A DNA stretch of 64,000 nt from Rhizobiaceae bacterium. Its GTDB lineage: Bacteria > Pseudomonadota > Alphaproteobacteria > Rhizobiales > Rhizobiaceae. The stretch is from the NCBI GenBank assembly GCA_029212415.1, contig JARGOF010000001.1:1-64000 (forward strand), read 5' to 3'. Below are positions 18,256-27,433 of this stretch, in pieces (position 1 is the first letter of the stretch; each line of letters opens with the position of its first letter). A program made the position numbers and the translations under genes. The notes under the pieces are model-generated. The model was not told the DNA's origin, did no database searches, and saw only the letters and a list, made by a program, of their open reading frames with translations.

Positions 18256-19032
18256 TCAGCTGCTTTCATCGATGAAGCGATGTTCCAGGGTGGCTTCCAG
18301 GGTGAGCATCTGTTGTTCGGCATGGATCATGTGCTCGCTTATGATGCTACGAACGGCTTCGGCGTCACCGGCTTTCATGGCCTTGATCAGCTCGCGCTGG
18401 TAGGCGATGCCGCGTTGGCGCAGGATCGGTTGTGGCTGCAGGTAGATGTCGCGGCAGACCGCCAGATCTTTCAATAGCCGCTGCAGGAAGCGGCACTGGA
18501 ATGACAGCAGGGCATTGTCGGAATATTCGGCAACGACCGTGTGAAAATCCAGCTCGGCCATGCGCTGCTGCCAGCGCTCGCCGGCATCTCTTGCTTCGTG
18601 ATCGTAGACGGCGATGATGTCTTCCAGCCGCCGGAAGCCGGATTCGTCCATATTGTCCATGGCGCTGACGGCAACCAGCGGTTCAAGCGCCTTTCGCAGT
18701 TCGTAAATGTCGGCAATCGTCACATCCTTGGCAAACAGATAATTGCCAAGCAGGCTCATGGCGCGCCCTTCGGACATGCGCTCGACGAAGGCGCCGCCGC
18801 CCGGGCCCGTGCGTATCCGCACCAGGCCCTGCACTTCCAGTGATTTCAAGGCCTCGCGCACAGTGCCCTTGCTGGCGGCATATTGGGCGATCAGATCCTT
18901 TTCCTGCGGCAGGCGATCACCGGGTTCCAGCCCGTGTTCCATGATCGTGCGCTTGATCGCCTCGGCAATCTCGTCGGTGCGCTTGCGCGCCTTGCGTGCG
19001 GGTTCTTTTGTTCCTGGAGCGGAAACCCTCAT
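18256..19032 (-). CDS. GntR-family regulator, FadR subfamily (FCD ligand domain)
   Basis: 258 residues. Residues about 18-90 form the GntR winged helix (IAEAIKRTIMEHGLEPGDRL, AASKGTVREALKSLEVQGLV). The remaining 160 residues form a helical FCD-type effector domain; RKALEP at about residue 113 and later His residues could bind a metal or small acid. It lies just downstream of the peptide ABC genes on the same strand, 25 bp after the ATPase stop. FadR-type GntR proteins bind AT-rich palindromes, and two such palindromes lie in the promoter region of the same transport locus at 24328-24378. I therefore infer it represses this importer and DUF1028. Confidence 0.9.
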   Translation of the reverse strand: MRVSAPGTKEPARKARKRTDEIAEAIKRTIMEHGLEPGDRLPQEKDLIAQYAASKGTVREALKSLEVQGLVRIRTGPGGGAFVERMSEGRAMSLLGNYLFAKDVTIADIYELRKALEPLVAVSAMDNMDESGFRRLEDIIAVYDHEARDAGERWQQRMAELDFHTVVAEYSDNALLSFQCRFLQRLLKDLAVCRDIYLQPQPILRQRGIAYQRELIKAMKAGDAEAVRSIISEHMIHAEQQMLTLEATLEHRFIDESS

Positions 19033-19057
19033 GACACTGATCAGTCCTTATCCGGTT

Positions 19058-19885
19058 TCAAGGCATATTCTGTTTTGAGGCACGCCCCGTTTCGAGGAGA
19101 GGCGCGCTCGATATCAGACGCTTGGTATAGTCATGGTGGGGTGACTTGAAAAGCGCCTCAACCGGACCTTCTTCGACGACTTCGCCAAAATACATGACCG
19201 CCACCCGGTCACAGACGCTCTCCACAACGGCAAGATCGTGGCTGATGAACAGATAGGACAGATCGAATTCGGCCTTCAGGTCTTCCAGCAGCAGGAGCAC
19301 CTGCGCCTGTACAGATACGTCGAGGGCGCTTACCGGTTCATCAAGGACCATGATACGCGGCGCGGCGGCCAGCGCCCGGGCAATGGCGATGCGCTGCGCC
19401 TGGCCACCGGAAAACTCGTGCGGATAGCGCTCCAGCGTATCGGCCGGCATTTGCACGGCATCCAGCAGTTCTTTCATCCGCGTCTTGCGGCGGGCGGGAT
19501 CGAATCCTTTCAGCAACCGCAGCGGGGCTTCCAGGGTCGCGCCTATGGTCTTGCGCGGATTGAGCGAGGAGGTTGGGTCCTGGAACACGTATTGGATCAT
19601 CTGTCCGAAGGCGCGCGGACCCTCTTTTGCCAGTGTTCCTGCATCCTTTCCGGCAATCTTCATTTGCCCGCTGGTGGGTGTTTCAAGTCCGACCACCATG
19701 CGCGCCAGTGTCGACTTGCCCGACCCGCTTTCGCCAACGATGGCCAGGGTTTCGCCCTGTCTGAGCGCCAGCGTTACATTTTTGACCGCATGAACGACGT
19801 GTGATGTTCCGCCGAACAGGCGGCGTTTTCCGCCGAATGTCTTGGTCAGGCCGGTGACAGCAATGGCATTGGGTTCGTCCATCAT
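19058..19885 (-). CDS. Peptide-type ABC transporter ATP-binding protein (DppF/OppF-like)
   Basis: 275 residues. All ABC ATPase motifs are present: Walker A GESGSGKST, Q-loop FQDPTSSLNPR, signature FSGGQAQRIAIARAL, Walker B IMVLDEPVSALD, and H-loop FISHDLAVVE. The C-terminal extension (SPHHDYTKRLISSAPLLE) is typical of the oligopeptide/dipeptide/nickel group. The ATG at 19885 overlaps the stop of the preceding fused gene (TGATG), so the two ATPase domains are coupled and probably assemble as a heterodimer. It is the last transport gene of the operon that begins at 24253. Confidence 0.93.
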   Translation of the reverse strand: MMDEPNAIAVTGLTKTFGGKRRLFGGTSHVVHAVKNVTLALRQGETLAIVGESGSGKSTLARMVVGLETPTSGQMKIAGKDAGTLAKEGPRAFGQMIQYVFQDPTSSLNPRKTIGATLEAPLRLLKGFDPARRKTRMKELLDAVQMPADTLERYPHEFSGGQAQRIAIARALAAAPRIMVLDEPVSALDVSVQAQVLLLLEDLKAEFDLSYLFISHDLAVVESVCDRVAVMYFGEVVEEGPVEALFKSPHHDYTKRLISSAPLLETGRASKQNMP

Positions 19886-21672
19886 CAAACCCCTTCGACC
19901 TTGGGCAATTGGCGCAAGGCCTCAAGGAAAGCCTTGCCCTGGCCAAGCCTTGGCACACAGGCGATGAGCCGCTGCGTATAGGGATGCTGGGGATTGCCCA
20001 GAATGTCGGCTGTGTTTCCGGTTTCGACAATTTCGCCATGACGCATCACGGCGACCCGGTCGCAGATTTCCGCGACAACGCCAAAATCATGGGTGATGAA
20101 CAGCAAGGCCAGACCACGCTCCTGACGCAGGGCCTGCAGCAGGCGCAGAATTTCAGCCTGTACAGTCACATCCAGGGCGGTCGTCGGCTCATCGGCAATG
20201 ATGATGTCGGGGTCGTTGGCCAGCGCCATGGCAATGCCGACGCGCTGCCTCTGGCCGCCTGACAATTCATGCGGATAGGCCGCGGCGCGCTTTGCCGGAT
20301 CGGGAATGCGCACGGTGTCCAGCAAGGCCACGGCCTTTGCATGGGCCTCGTTGCGGCTGACCGGCTGATGGGTGCGCACGGCCTCGGCAACCTGCTCGCC
20401 GATGGTGAATAGCGGGTGCAATGTTGTCAGCGGGTCCTGGAAAACATAGGCGACCTTGCTCCCACGGTAGGATGCGATTTCGGTCTCATGCATGGAAAAG
20501 ATGTCGCGGCCATCAATGGCGACGGATCCGCCTGTAATGACGCCGGGAGGGGATGCGACAAGTCCGAGCAGGGAAAGCGCCGTAACGCTCTTTCCCGATC
20601 CGCTTTCACCGATCAGACCAAGGCATTCCCCCTTCTGGACGGCAAAGCTGATGCCTTTGACAGCGGGCACGATGCCCTGGGTGCTCTCAAAGCCTGTCTG
20701 GAGGTTTTCGACGGACAGGGCAGCTCCTTTGCCCGAAGCGCTGGTCTCGCTTCTATCAGAGCGATCGATCCGGGTCACCGGCAAGGGGCGGTTGAGCGCG
20801 CCGGCCCGCAGGCGCGGATCGAGCGCATCGCGCACGCCGTCGCCGAGCAGGTTGATGCTCATGACGATGATGAATACCATCACACCGGGTATGATGGAGA
20901 CGGAGGGTGCGGTGAACAACAATGAGCGGCCTTCGCCCAGCATGGAGCCGAGATCGGCCTGCGGTGGCTGCGCGCCCAGTCCCAGAAAGCTCAGTCCGGC
21001 TGTCTCAAGGATCATCCAGCCGACCGTGGTCGACATGGTGATGACGATGATCGGCAGGACATTGGGCAGGATTTCCGTCAACACGATGGATGTATGGCTT
21101 TTGCCCGATAGTCGCGCCGCATCGACAAATTCCCGATGCGCCAGACCCACGGTGATGCCGCGGATATTGCGGGCAAAAAACGGGATATTGACCACCGCGA
21201 TGGCATAGAGCGCATTCATCAGTCCGGGCCCGAGCACCGCGACGATGGCCAGCGCCAGCAGGATGTAGGGAAAGGCCATCAGCATATCGATGCCGCGCAT
21301 CATGATGTTATCGATGCGCCCGCCCGCATAACCGGCCACCAGGCCGATCAACGAGCCGAAGAATGCGGCGATGATGGATGCCGACAGGCCGACGGCCAGC
21401 GAGACCCGCGATCCCCAGATCAGCCGAGCGAGAATGTCGCGCCCCAGATGATCAGTCCCCAGCAGGTGACCGTCGGAAAGGGCCGGCTGCAGGCGTCCGA
21501 CCAGATCAATTGTGTCGGGGTTGTCAATCGGCAGGATCGGCGCGGCCAGAACCAGCACCACAAGCGCGGCAATGATGTAGAATCCTGCCGCTGCAAGTCT
21601 GTTGTTCATCAGCAATTGCCAGGCGGTCTTGCGGCGTGATTTCTGACGTGCCAATTTCGTCGTGGCGCTCAT
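19885..21672 (-). CDS. Fused peptide ABC permease (DppC-like) and ATP-binding protein (DppD-like)
   Basis: 595 residues. Residues 1-305 form a DppC-type permease: an N-terminal helix, LGTDHLGRDILARLIWGSRV, and the EAA loop around GLAHREFVDAARLSGKSHTS. Residues about 328-595 form an ABC ATPase with Walker A GESGSGKSVTA, signature LSGGQRQRVGIAMALA, Walker B IIADEPTTALD and H-loop FITHDFGVV. Fusions of this order occur in rhizobial peptide/nickel importers. The ATG at 21672 overlaps the DppB stop (ATGA). Together with the DppB-like permease and the second ATPase it makes a complete importer core. Confidence 0.93.
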   Translation of the reverse strand: MSATTKLARQKSRRKTAWQLLMNNRLAAAGFYIIAALVVLVLAAPILPIDNPDTIDLVGRLQPALSDGHLLGTDHLGRDILARLIWGSRVSLAVGLSASIIAAFFGSLIGLVAGYAGGRIDNIMMRGIDMLMAFPYILLALAIVAVLGPGLMNALYAIAVVNIPFFARNIRGITVGLAHREFVDAARLSGKSHTSIVLTEILPNVLPIIVITMSTTVGWMILETAGLSFLGLGAQPPQADLGSMLGEGRSLLFTAPSVSIIPGVMVFIIVMSINLLGDGVRDALDPRLRAGALNRPLPVTRIDRSDRSETSASGKGAALSVENLQTGFESTQGIVPAVKGISFAVQKGECLGLIGESGSGKSVTALSLLGLVASPPGVITGGSVAIDGRDIFSMHETEIASYRGSKVAYVFQDPLTTLHPLFTIGEQVAEAVRTHQPVSRNEAHAKAVALLDTVRIPDPAKRAAAYPHELSGGQRQRVGIAMALANDPDIIIADEPTTALDVTVQAEILRLLQALRQERGLALLFITHDFGVVAEICDRVAVMRHGEIVETGNTADILGNPQHPYTQRLIACVPRLGQGKAFLEALRQLPKVEGV

Positions 21673-22616
21673 GACTTCAATCTCGGATCAAGCAGCGACT
21701 GCACCACATCGGCCAGCAGATTGAACAGGACATAGCTGGCCGCAACAACCAATACACCGCCCTGGACCAGCAGGATGTCGCGGGTCGAAATGGCCTTGAC
21801 CAGCATTGCGCCGATACCCGGCCACTGGAAAACCGTCTCGATATAGACAGCACCGCCGAGAACGAAACCGGCCTGGATGCCGATCACCGGGACGACGCTG
21901 ACAAGCGCTGCCTTGAAGGCGTGTTTGTATATGACAGTGCGTTCATTCAGTCCCTTGGCCCGCGCGGTGCGCACATAGTCCTGGCGCAGCACTTCCAGCA
22001 TGGAAGCCCGGGTCAGCCGGGCGATGACGCCGGTGGCAACCACCGACAATGTGGCCGCCGGCAGGATCAAATGGCGCAGCAGGTCGGGCAAGTCGCCGCC
22101 GCCATAGGCGGCGTACATGCCCGAGGCCGGAAGCAGGCGCCATTGTACCGCAAAAAAAAGGATAAGCAGCAGCCCGAGGAAGAAAGACGGGATGGAAATG
22201 CCGATCAGGACGACAAATGTCACCGCCCGGTCGACCCAGCCGAATTGCCGCACGGCGGAAACGATGCCCGCCAGCAGTCCGAGGATCGAGCACAGGACCA
22301 GCGCTGTGCCGGAAAGGATGAGCGTGGCGCCGAAGCGGTCAAGAATTTCGTCGAGGACCGGGCGATTGAGGATATAGGAGCGTCCGAAATCGCCCTGCAG
22401 CAGATTGCTGATCCATATGCCGTATTGTTCCAGCAGGGTCTTGTCGAGGCCGAGTTGACGGTTGATGCGATCGACATTTTCCGGCGTGGCATAGGACCCC
22501 AGAATAGCGGTTGCCGGATCGCCGGGAATCAGCGCCATGATCAGGAAGACGATGACGGAAAGTCCGAAAAGAACGGGAATGGCAGAAACAAGCCGCTTAA
22601 GAATATAGCCGGTCAA
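21669..22616 (-). CDS. Peptide-type ABC transporter permease (DppB-like)
   Basis: 315 residues with six membrane segments. The start MTGYILKRLVSAIPVLFGLS and the segment ALIPGDPATAILG are the signature of DppB/OppB permeases; the EAA-type coupling loop reads RQDYVRTARAKGLNERTVIY. The start is TTG at 22616, supported by GGGGAGA about eight bases upstream; no ATG fits better. It lies between the substrate-binding protein (62 bp upstream) and the fused permease/ATPase. It forms the transmembrane channel with the DppC part of that fusion. Confidence 0.93.
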   Translation of the reverse strand: MTGYILKRLVSAIPVLFGLSVIVFLIMALIPGDPATAILGSYATPENVDRINRQLGLDKTLLEQYGIWISNLLQGDFGRSYILNRPVLDEILDRFGATLILSGTALVLCSILGLLAGIVSAVRQFGWVDRAVTFVVLIGISIPSFFLGLLLILFFAVQWRLLPASGMYAAYGGGDLPDLLRHLILPAATLSVVATGVIARLTRASMLEVLRQDYVRTARAKGLNERTVIYKHAFKAALVSVVPVIGIQAGFVLGGAVYIETVFQWPGIGAMLVKAISTRDILLVQGGVLVVAASYVLFNLLADVVQSLLDPRLKS

Positions 22617-22678
22617 TGCACTGTCTCCCCGGTGGTTTCGGGCAGCGCCGGGACGGATGGTCGCCCCGGCGCAGCGTT

Positions 22679-24253
22679 TTAGTTCGGCTTGGAAACCTTG
22701 CCCAGCATAAGCAGGAATGAGGGCTGCAGGGCAAAATTTTCAACAGTGGCCGAAGCGACGGCATTCTGTTTCCAGTTTGCCACGAAAAGCCAGGGCGCAT
22801 CATCCTGCACGATGGTCTGCATTTCCTTGTAAAGCCTGGCGCGTTCTGCCTGGTCGGTGGATTGGCGTGCACCTTCCAGCAGGGCGTCGACCTCAGGGTT
22901 GGAATAGTAACCCGAATTGAAACCACCCTTGTCCGGCCAGGCGGCTGTGCGCAGCGCAAGGAAGGGCAAAGTGTCCGGATCATTGGTCATCCAGGCCATT
23001 TCAGCCATATCCGCCTTGCCTTCGAGGCCGGGATTGACCTTTCCGAGGAACGTGTTCCATTCGTAGGTTTCGATCTTGACGTCCAGTCCGACCGCTTTCA
23101 GATCTGCCTGGATGGCTGTGCCCATCGGCACTGGATCCAGCATGCCGGAACCGCCCTCCGTGACATAGAAGGTGACTTCGGCGCCATCCATGCCGGCTTC
23201 CGCAATCAGCGCCTTGGCCTTCTGCGGATCATAGGGATAGGGATCAAGCGCCTCATTATAAGCCCAGCTGAAGGCGGGCGGTGTCGGGCCGGCTGCAACG
23301 GTTGCCGTTCCCTGTAGCACATTGTTGACCAGGGCCTCCTTGTTGACCGCATAATTGACGGCCTGGCGCATCCGCTTGTCGGCAAATGGACCTTCCTTGG
23401 CATTGAGGATCAGGAACCAGAGATGGGGACCGGCCTGGTCGTATACATTGTAGTTGGGGTCCGAGGCGAAGGTGGCGATATTGTCCGGCGGGACTTCAAC
23501 CATCATGTCGATGCCGCCAGACAGCATCTCTGCAACACGCGTATTGGCATCGGTGATGGGACGGAAAATCACCGCTTCCAGTGAGGGGGCGCCGTCCCAG
23601 TAGTCATCATTGCGTTCGACAACAACGCGGGCATTGGACTGCCACTCGACGAATTTGAACGGGCCGGTGCCGACAGGATTGCGGCCGAAATCCTTGCCAT
23701 GTTTGACAATGCCGGCAGGCGAGGCGATCAGGCCAGTCGGATAGGCAAGGTTGGACAGGAACGGCGCGAAGGGCTCGGAAAGCCTGAATGCAACCGTTGT
23801 GGGGTTTATTGCCGTTACCTCGGCAATCGAGGAAAAGAAAAACGACAGGGGAAACGGTCCCGTATCATGTTGCGGATGGTCGTCCTTGAGCATCCGATCG
23901 AAATTGAATTTCACCGCTTCGGCGTTGAAATCCGTTCCGTCATGGAACTTGACGCCTTCGCGCAGGGTGAAAGTATAGGTCAGCCCGTCATCTGATATGG
24001 TCCAGCCGGTCGCCAGGGCGGGCTCAACCTCGAGTTTGCCGTTTTTGTAGCGCACCAGACCGTCATAGACGTTCATCAGGATACGAAAATCATTGACGGC
24101 GGTTACGGTATGCGGATCGAGCGCCAGCGGCTCGGCAATCTGCCCGACGATCAGGACATTGGGCGGGGTTTGTGCAGAAGCGGAGCCTGCGGCACCCAAA
24201 ACCGACACGGCGGCAAGGGCAAGGGCGACTATTCCTCTTTTGATTATATGCAT
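22679..24253 (-). CDS. Peptide-type ABC transporter substrate-binding protein (SBP family 5)
   Basis: 524 residues with a signal peptide (MHIIKRGIVALALAAVSVLG, cleavage after SASA). The mature protein shows family 5 landmarks: LALDPHTVTAVNDFRIL, WTISDDGLTYTFTLREGVKF HDG, NPVGTGPFKFVEW, and KRMRQAVNYAVNKEALV. It delivers a peptide-like or other large solute to the DppB/DppC channel. The ATG follows AAGGAGAACGTC. It is the first gene of the operon and its promoter region holds the two palindromes at 24328-24378. The divergent gene is a DUF1028 protein, a common neighbour of peptide importers. Confidence 0.93.
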   Translation of the reverse strand: MHIIKRGIVALALAAVSVLGAAGSASAQTPPNVLIVGQIAEPLALDPHTVTAVNDFRILMNVYDGLVRYKNGKLEVEPALATGWTISDDGLTYTFTLREGVKFHDGTDFNAEAVKFNFDRMLKDDHPQHDTGPFPLSFFFSSIAEVTAINPTTVAFRLSEPFAPFLSNLAYPTGLIASPAGIVKHGKDFGRNPVGTGPFKFVEWQSNARVVVERNDDYWDGAPSLEAVIFRPITDANTRVAEMLSGGIDMMVEVPPDNIATFASDPNYNVYDQAGPHLWFLILNAKEGPFADKRMRQAVNYAVNKEALVNNVLQGTATVAAGPTPPAFSWAYNEALDPYPYDPQKAKALIAEAGMDGAEVTFYVTEGGSGMLDPVPMGTAIQADLKAVGLDVKIETYEWNTFLGKVNPGLEGKADMAEMAWMTNDPDTLPFLALRTAAWPDKGGFNSGYYSNPEVDALLEGARQSTDQAERARLYKEMQTIVQDDAPWLFVANWKQNAVASATVENFALQPSFLLMLGKVSKPN

Positions 24254-24327
24254 GACGTTCTCCTTGGCGGCATAGCAAATGGCAGTCGCCCCGGATTATG
24301 GGACCGGTATTGGCGACCGATCAAATC

Positions 24328-24378
24328 TAATTTATCAGCATAAATTGATGACGCAACTAATTTATGCGTATAAATTGA
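24328..24378. promoter_or_regulatory. Paired palindromic operator, candidate GntR (FadR-type) binding sites
   Basis: Two near-identical palindromes, AATTTATCAGCATAAATT (from 24329) and AATTTATGCGTATAAATT (from 24359), have perfect 7-bp arms AATTTAT/ATAAATT around 4-base centres. Both are flanked by the same T and GA and their starts are 30 bp apart, near three helical turns, so two dimers could bind one face of the DNA. They lie in the 156-bp gap between the divergent binding-protein and DUF1028 genes. The GntR regulator of the locus (18256-19032) is the obvious candidate protein. AT-rich arms around a short centre fit FadR-type operators. Confidence 0.75.
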
Positions 24379-24409
24379 CATCTGTGGAAATCGGAGGCAT
24401 CAAGGACCC

Positions 24410-25072
24410 ATGACATTCTCGATCGTTGCAAAGGATCTGCGCACAGGGGCATTCGGTGTTGCCACCGCGACCGGTGGCCCCGTTGTCGGCTCACTGGTAC
24501 CTCATGCGCGTGCCGGAGTTGGCGCCATTGCAACGCAGGGTTATACCACAAATCCCCTCTACGGGTTTGAAGGTCTGGACCTGTTGGCGTCAGGCAAAAC
24601 GGCCAAGGCCACTGTCGAACAGCTGGTTGCAGCCGATGCGGGGCGTGAACGACGCCAATGCATCGCCGTCGGGCGTGATGGCGAGGTTTATGCCTGGACC
24701 GGCGCTGAAATTCTGGCCTATTGCGGCTCGCTTGTGCGGCAGAGCTTTGGTGTTTGCGGCAATCTGCTGACCGGCGCACAGGTGCTCGAAGCCATGGTTG
24801 ACACTTATGAAAGCAAAGCCGGCCAGGCGCTCGAAGACAGGCTGATTGCAGCCCTGGCAGCCGGTCAGAATGCCGGTGGTGACCAGCGCGGCACAACCTC
24901 CGCGGCGCTCAAGGTCTACGGGAGCGAGATATATCCTCTCGTTGATATCCGTTCAGACTGGTCCGACTGTCCGGTCGACCATCTTGCGCAAATTCTCGAA
25001 GCCACACGCGGCGAAAAATATGCCACCTTCTTCAAGCGACTGCCAACAAGGGCAAACCCCGGCTCGGCGTGA
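24410..25072 (+). CDS. DUF1028 family protein (predicted Ntn-hydrolase fold)
   Basis: 220 residues. The family opens MTFSIVAKDLRTGAFGVATA, where the Ser/Thr near the N-terminus has been proposed as an Ntn-type nucleophile, and continues VVGSLVPHARAGVGAIATQG. The segment QRGTTSAALKVYG near residue 163 is also typical. No signal peptide. ATG follows AAGGACCC. It is divergent from the peptide importer and probably shares its operator. DUF1028 genes are found with peptide transporters and peptidases, so peptide or amide hydrolysis in the cytosol is a reasonable guess, but the reaction is unproven. Confidence 0.88.
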   Translation: MTFSIVAKDLRTGAFGVATATGGPVVGSLVPHARAGVGAIATQGYTTNPLYGFEGLDLLASGKTAKATVEQLVAADAGRERRQCIAVGRDGEVYAWTGAEILAYCGSLVRQSFGVCGNLLTGAQVLEAMVDTYESKAGQALEDRLIAALAAGQNAGGDQRGTTSAALKVYGSEIYPLVDIRSDWSDCPVDHLAQILEATRGEKYATFFKRLPTRANPGSA

Positions 25073-25199
25073 GCGGAGGGGTAACGATTTCATTTTTTTC
25101 GCGGGCGCGGAAAGCCGGTCTGGCAAACAAGCGGGCTCGCACGAAACGGTTTTCCACCAAGAGTTGATTGCATTTGATCTTGATGTCGGATGCCGGAGT

Positions 25200-27203
25200 T
25201 TATAGAGAAACCAACGCGTTTGGGGGTGTCTTCGGGGCAGCATTCTGGCTGTCATCCATTGTTGTATGACGTTCTTTTGCAAGTGATTTCAAGATCACGC
25301 CTGCGCGTTGATCAAAACTGTGATACTGTCGTACATGAGACGCTGCAGCCTGGCGTTTCTCAGACGTATTGGTTTCTTTTGCCAATCTCAGTGCATCGTT
25401 CAATGGAAATTCATTATCAAAGAACGTGCAGAAACGGGCAATTTCCCGAGGCATACCCTCAACCCGATCCGTTACCAGATTTCCACCGCAAGCAAGCACG
25501 TCGAAAACGCGATTGGAAACAAAACCGCCGATTCTCATCCATTCCCAGTGATCGTTCAACACAACGTCAGCACTGACATAATAGGCTGGTAGGTCGATAT
25601 TAGCGATCTTATCCGCCCTGACCCATTCGCTCGGTGCCAAACCCTCCCACAAACCTCCATAGATCTGTATTTCCATATCCTGGCTGAGGGCGTGTTTGAC
25701 CACGCTTCGCTCAATGCCGCGAGAATTTGCAACAAACAGATGCTGTTCGCTGACTGCATTCATCTCATTTTCGGGATAAAACCGGCAAATGTCTGTCGCC
25801 TGTAACAGTCTTTCAAACGGCACCTCCTGATTTTCATCGTTCAGTGTCCAGATGTTTGAGGCGACAAAAACATGGTCGTAGACCAAAGCCTCACGGGCCG
25901 GAGTTTTTTCGGGGTGGCTGATGATCCACAGCAGGTTGGTATCCAAAGGGTTGGGCTCATAGCGGACCTTACCACGTATGACCAGATTGATGTCGCCGGG
26001 TGTACGGGCGGCATACCAATCCTGCAGGAGGTCGACACGTGCACGGACCCCCTTGCGCAGAAATGCCGCTGCAAGCGAGACCGCAAAATGATAATCGCCA
26101 CAAATGTCCAGAAACATTCTCTCCCGGCAGGCAATCTTGATGGCAATTGTGGTGCCGGCAGCCAGTCGATTGAACAATGGCGGCTGTTCATTTTCAGCGC
26201 GGACTTGCCTTGGACGCCACACAGCGTAACCGGCTTCCACCCAATCAGGATTGTCAGGCTCGTAGGAGGTGGCAGATATGCCGGCATTGGCATAATGTTG
26301 AGCATCATCGCATCGAACTGAATCTGCCCACCGACCATGAAATACCCGTCGATTGTGTTCGATATTATCACGACGCCCGGGGGTGCTGCCTTCATGATGA
26401 ATGATCACCGAATCCGGCGCATAGGCAAATACTTTTTCGCCTCCTCCCAGACGCAGACATAAATCAACATCCTCCTGGCCATTGATGAACGCAGGGTCAT
26501 AGCCGTCTACACTGGCAAAATCCCTTGCCATCAGCCCCATGCATGCAGCCGTAATGGCCTTGAATCTCATCGGTGACTGAGTCGGTTCAAAGTCACCGGG
26601 TTTGCCCGCATATATATGATAGCCCATCGGTGAATAGTCGGAAAACACTGTGCCGACGGCCTGAATGGTGCCGTCCGGAAAAACGAGCTTGGGTTGAACG
26701 CCGATAATTCCGGGCATTTTCAATGGGTGCAATAGAGAGCGGAGCCATTCAGGAGATAGTTCCGTGTCGTTGTTGAGAAAGACAACCCGCGCACCGCGAG
26801 AGGCCGCAAATCCGATATTGCATCCGCGCGCAAAACCAAGATTTTCCTCATTGCGTATCAATGTGATGGTTGCGTATCGCGCGGCGTATTCCTGCAGCAA
26901 TTGCCGGGTTTGGCCATCACTGGAATTGTCCACGATGATCAATTCGAATTCTTCGCCTGCTTCGTGCCGATACAGCGATTTCAAACAGGCTTTCGTTACT
27001 TCGATGGCCCCATGGACGCACATGATGATCGATACCAGACGATCATCACGTCCCGGTATATTCTTGCGCACCGTATTCCAGCAAATCATCCACGATATCC
27101 CGATTCCGCGTGACCGCGGGTTACAGTAAAGACATCCTCCCTGACCTGATAGCCATGTCTCCGCCGGGTTCAGGAGAACCTTTGGGTTTGCTATTGACCT
27201 CAT
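25200..27203 (-). CDS. Two-domain glycosyltransferase (GT2 plus C-terminal CgeB-like GT), 5' end uncertain
   Basis: Residues about 56-310 are a GT2 (GT-A fold) domain: VSIIMCVHGAIEVTKACLKS, FELIIVDNSSDG, metal site FLNNDTELSP, and NGQEDVDLCLRLG. Residues about 350-640 resemble a CgeB/GT4-like second glycosyltransferase (VANSRGIERSVVKHA, VLNDHWEWMRIGGFVSNR, VFDVLACGGNLVT). The first 55 residues look non-native. On the same strand a neighbouring frame (about 27062-27120) reads TRNRDIVDDLLEYGAQEYTG, which resembles the normal sequence just before such a GT2 domain. A one-base shift near 27060 has therefore probably separated the real N-terminus. It would act on cell-surface polysaccharide; acceptor unknown. 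Confidence 0.8.
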   Translation of the reverse strand: MRSIANPKVLLNPAETWLSGQGGCLYCNPRSRGIGISWMICWNTVRKNIPGRDDRLVSIIMCVHGAIEVTKACLKSLYRHEAGEEFELIIVDNSSDGQTRQLLQEYAARYATITLIRNEENLGFARGCNIGFAASRGARVVFLNNDTELSPEWLRSLLHPLKMPGIIGVQPKLVFPDGTIQAVGTVFSDYSPMGYHIYAGKPGDFEPTQSPMRFKAITAACMGLMARDFASVDGYDPAFINGQEDVDLCLRLGGGEKVFAYAPDSVIIHHEGSTPGRRDNIEHNRRVFHGRWADSVRCDDAQHYANAGISATSYEPDNPDWVEAGYAVWRPRQVRAENEQPPLFNRLAAGTTIAIKIACRERMFLDICGDYHFAVSLAAAFLRKGVRARVDLLQDWYAARTPGDINLVIRGKVRYEPNPLDTNLLWIISHPEKTPAREALVYDHVFVASNIWTLNDENQEVPFERLLQATDICRFYPENEMNAVSEQHLFVANSRGIERSVVKHALSQDMEIQIYGGLWEGLAPSEWVRADKIANIDLPAYYVSADVVLNDHWEWMRIGGFVSNRVFDVLACGGNLVTDRVEGMPREIARFCTFFDNEFPLNDALRLAKETNTSEKRQAAASHVRQYHSFDQRAGVILKSLAKERHTTMDDSQNAAPKTPPNALVSL

Positions 27204-27433
27204 GCGGCCAGTTTTTGCAACGCATTGTCATTGTCTATCCACCGAGAAGCAGAGTGGGCCTATCCACTGGGAAACAGAATGGGCCAGTGATGGATGTTGG
27301 CTGCTTCCATTGGACAAGACGTGTTATTTTCGCCATAGCGGTTCCATTCATTCCCCGGGGATTTTGAAAAGCGTTGCGTAATTGGAAAGAGGGGCGGGGC
27401 GGAACTAACCTTATCCTTGATGGACCGAATTTG

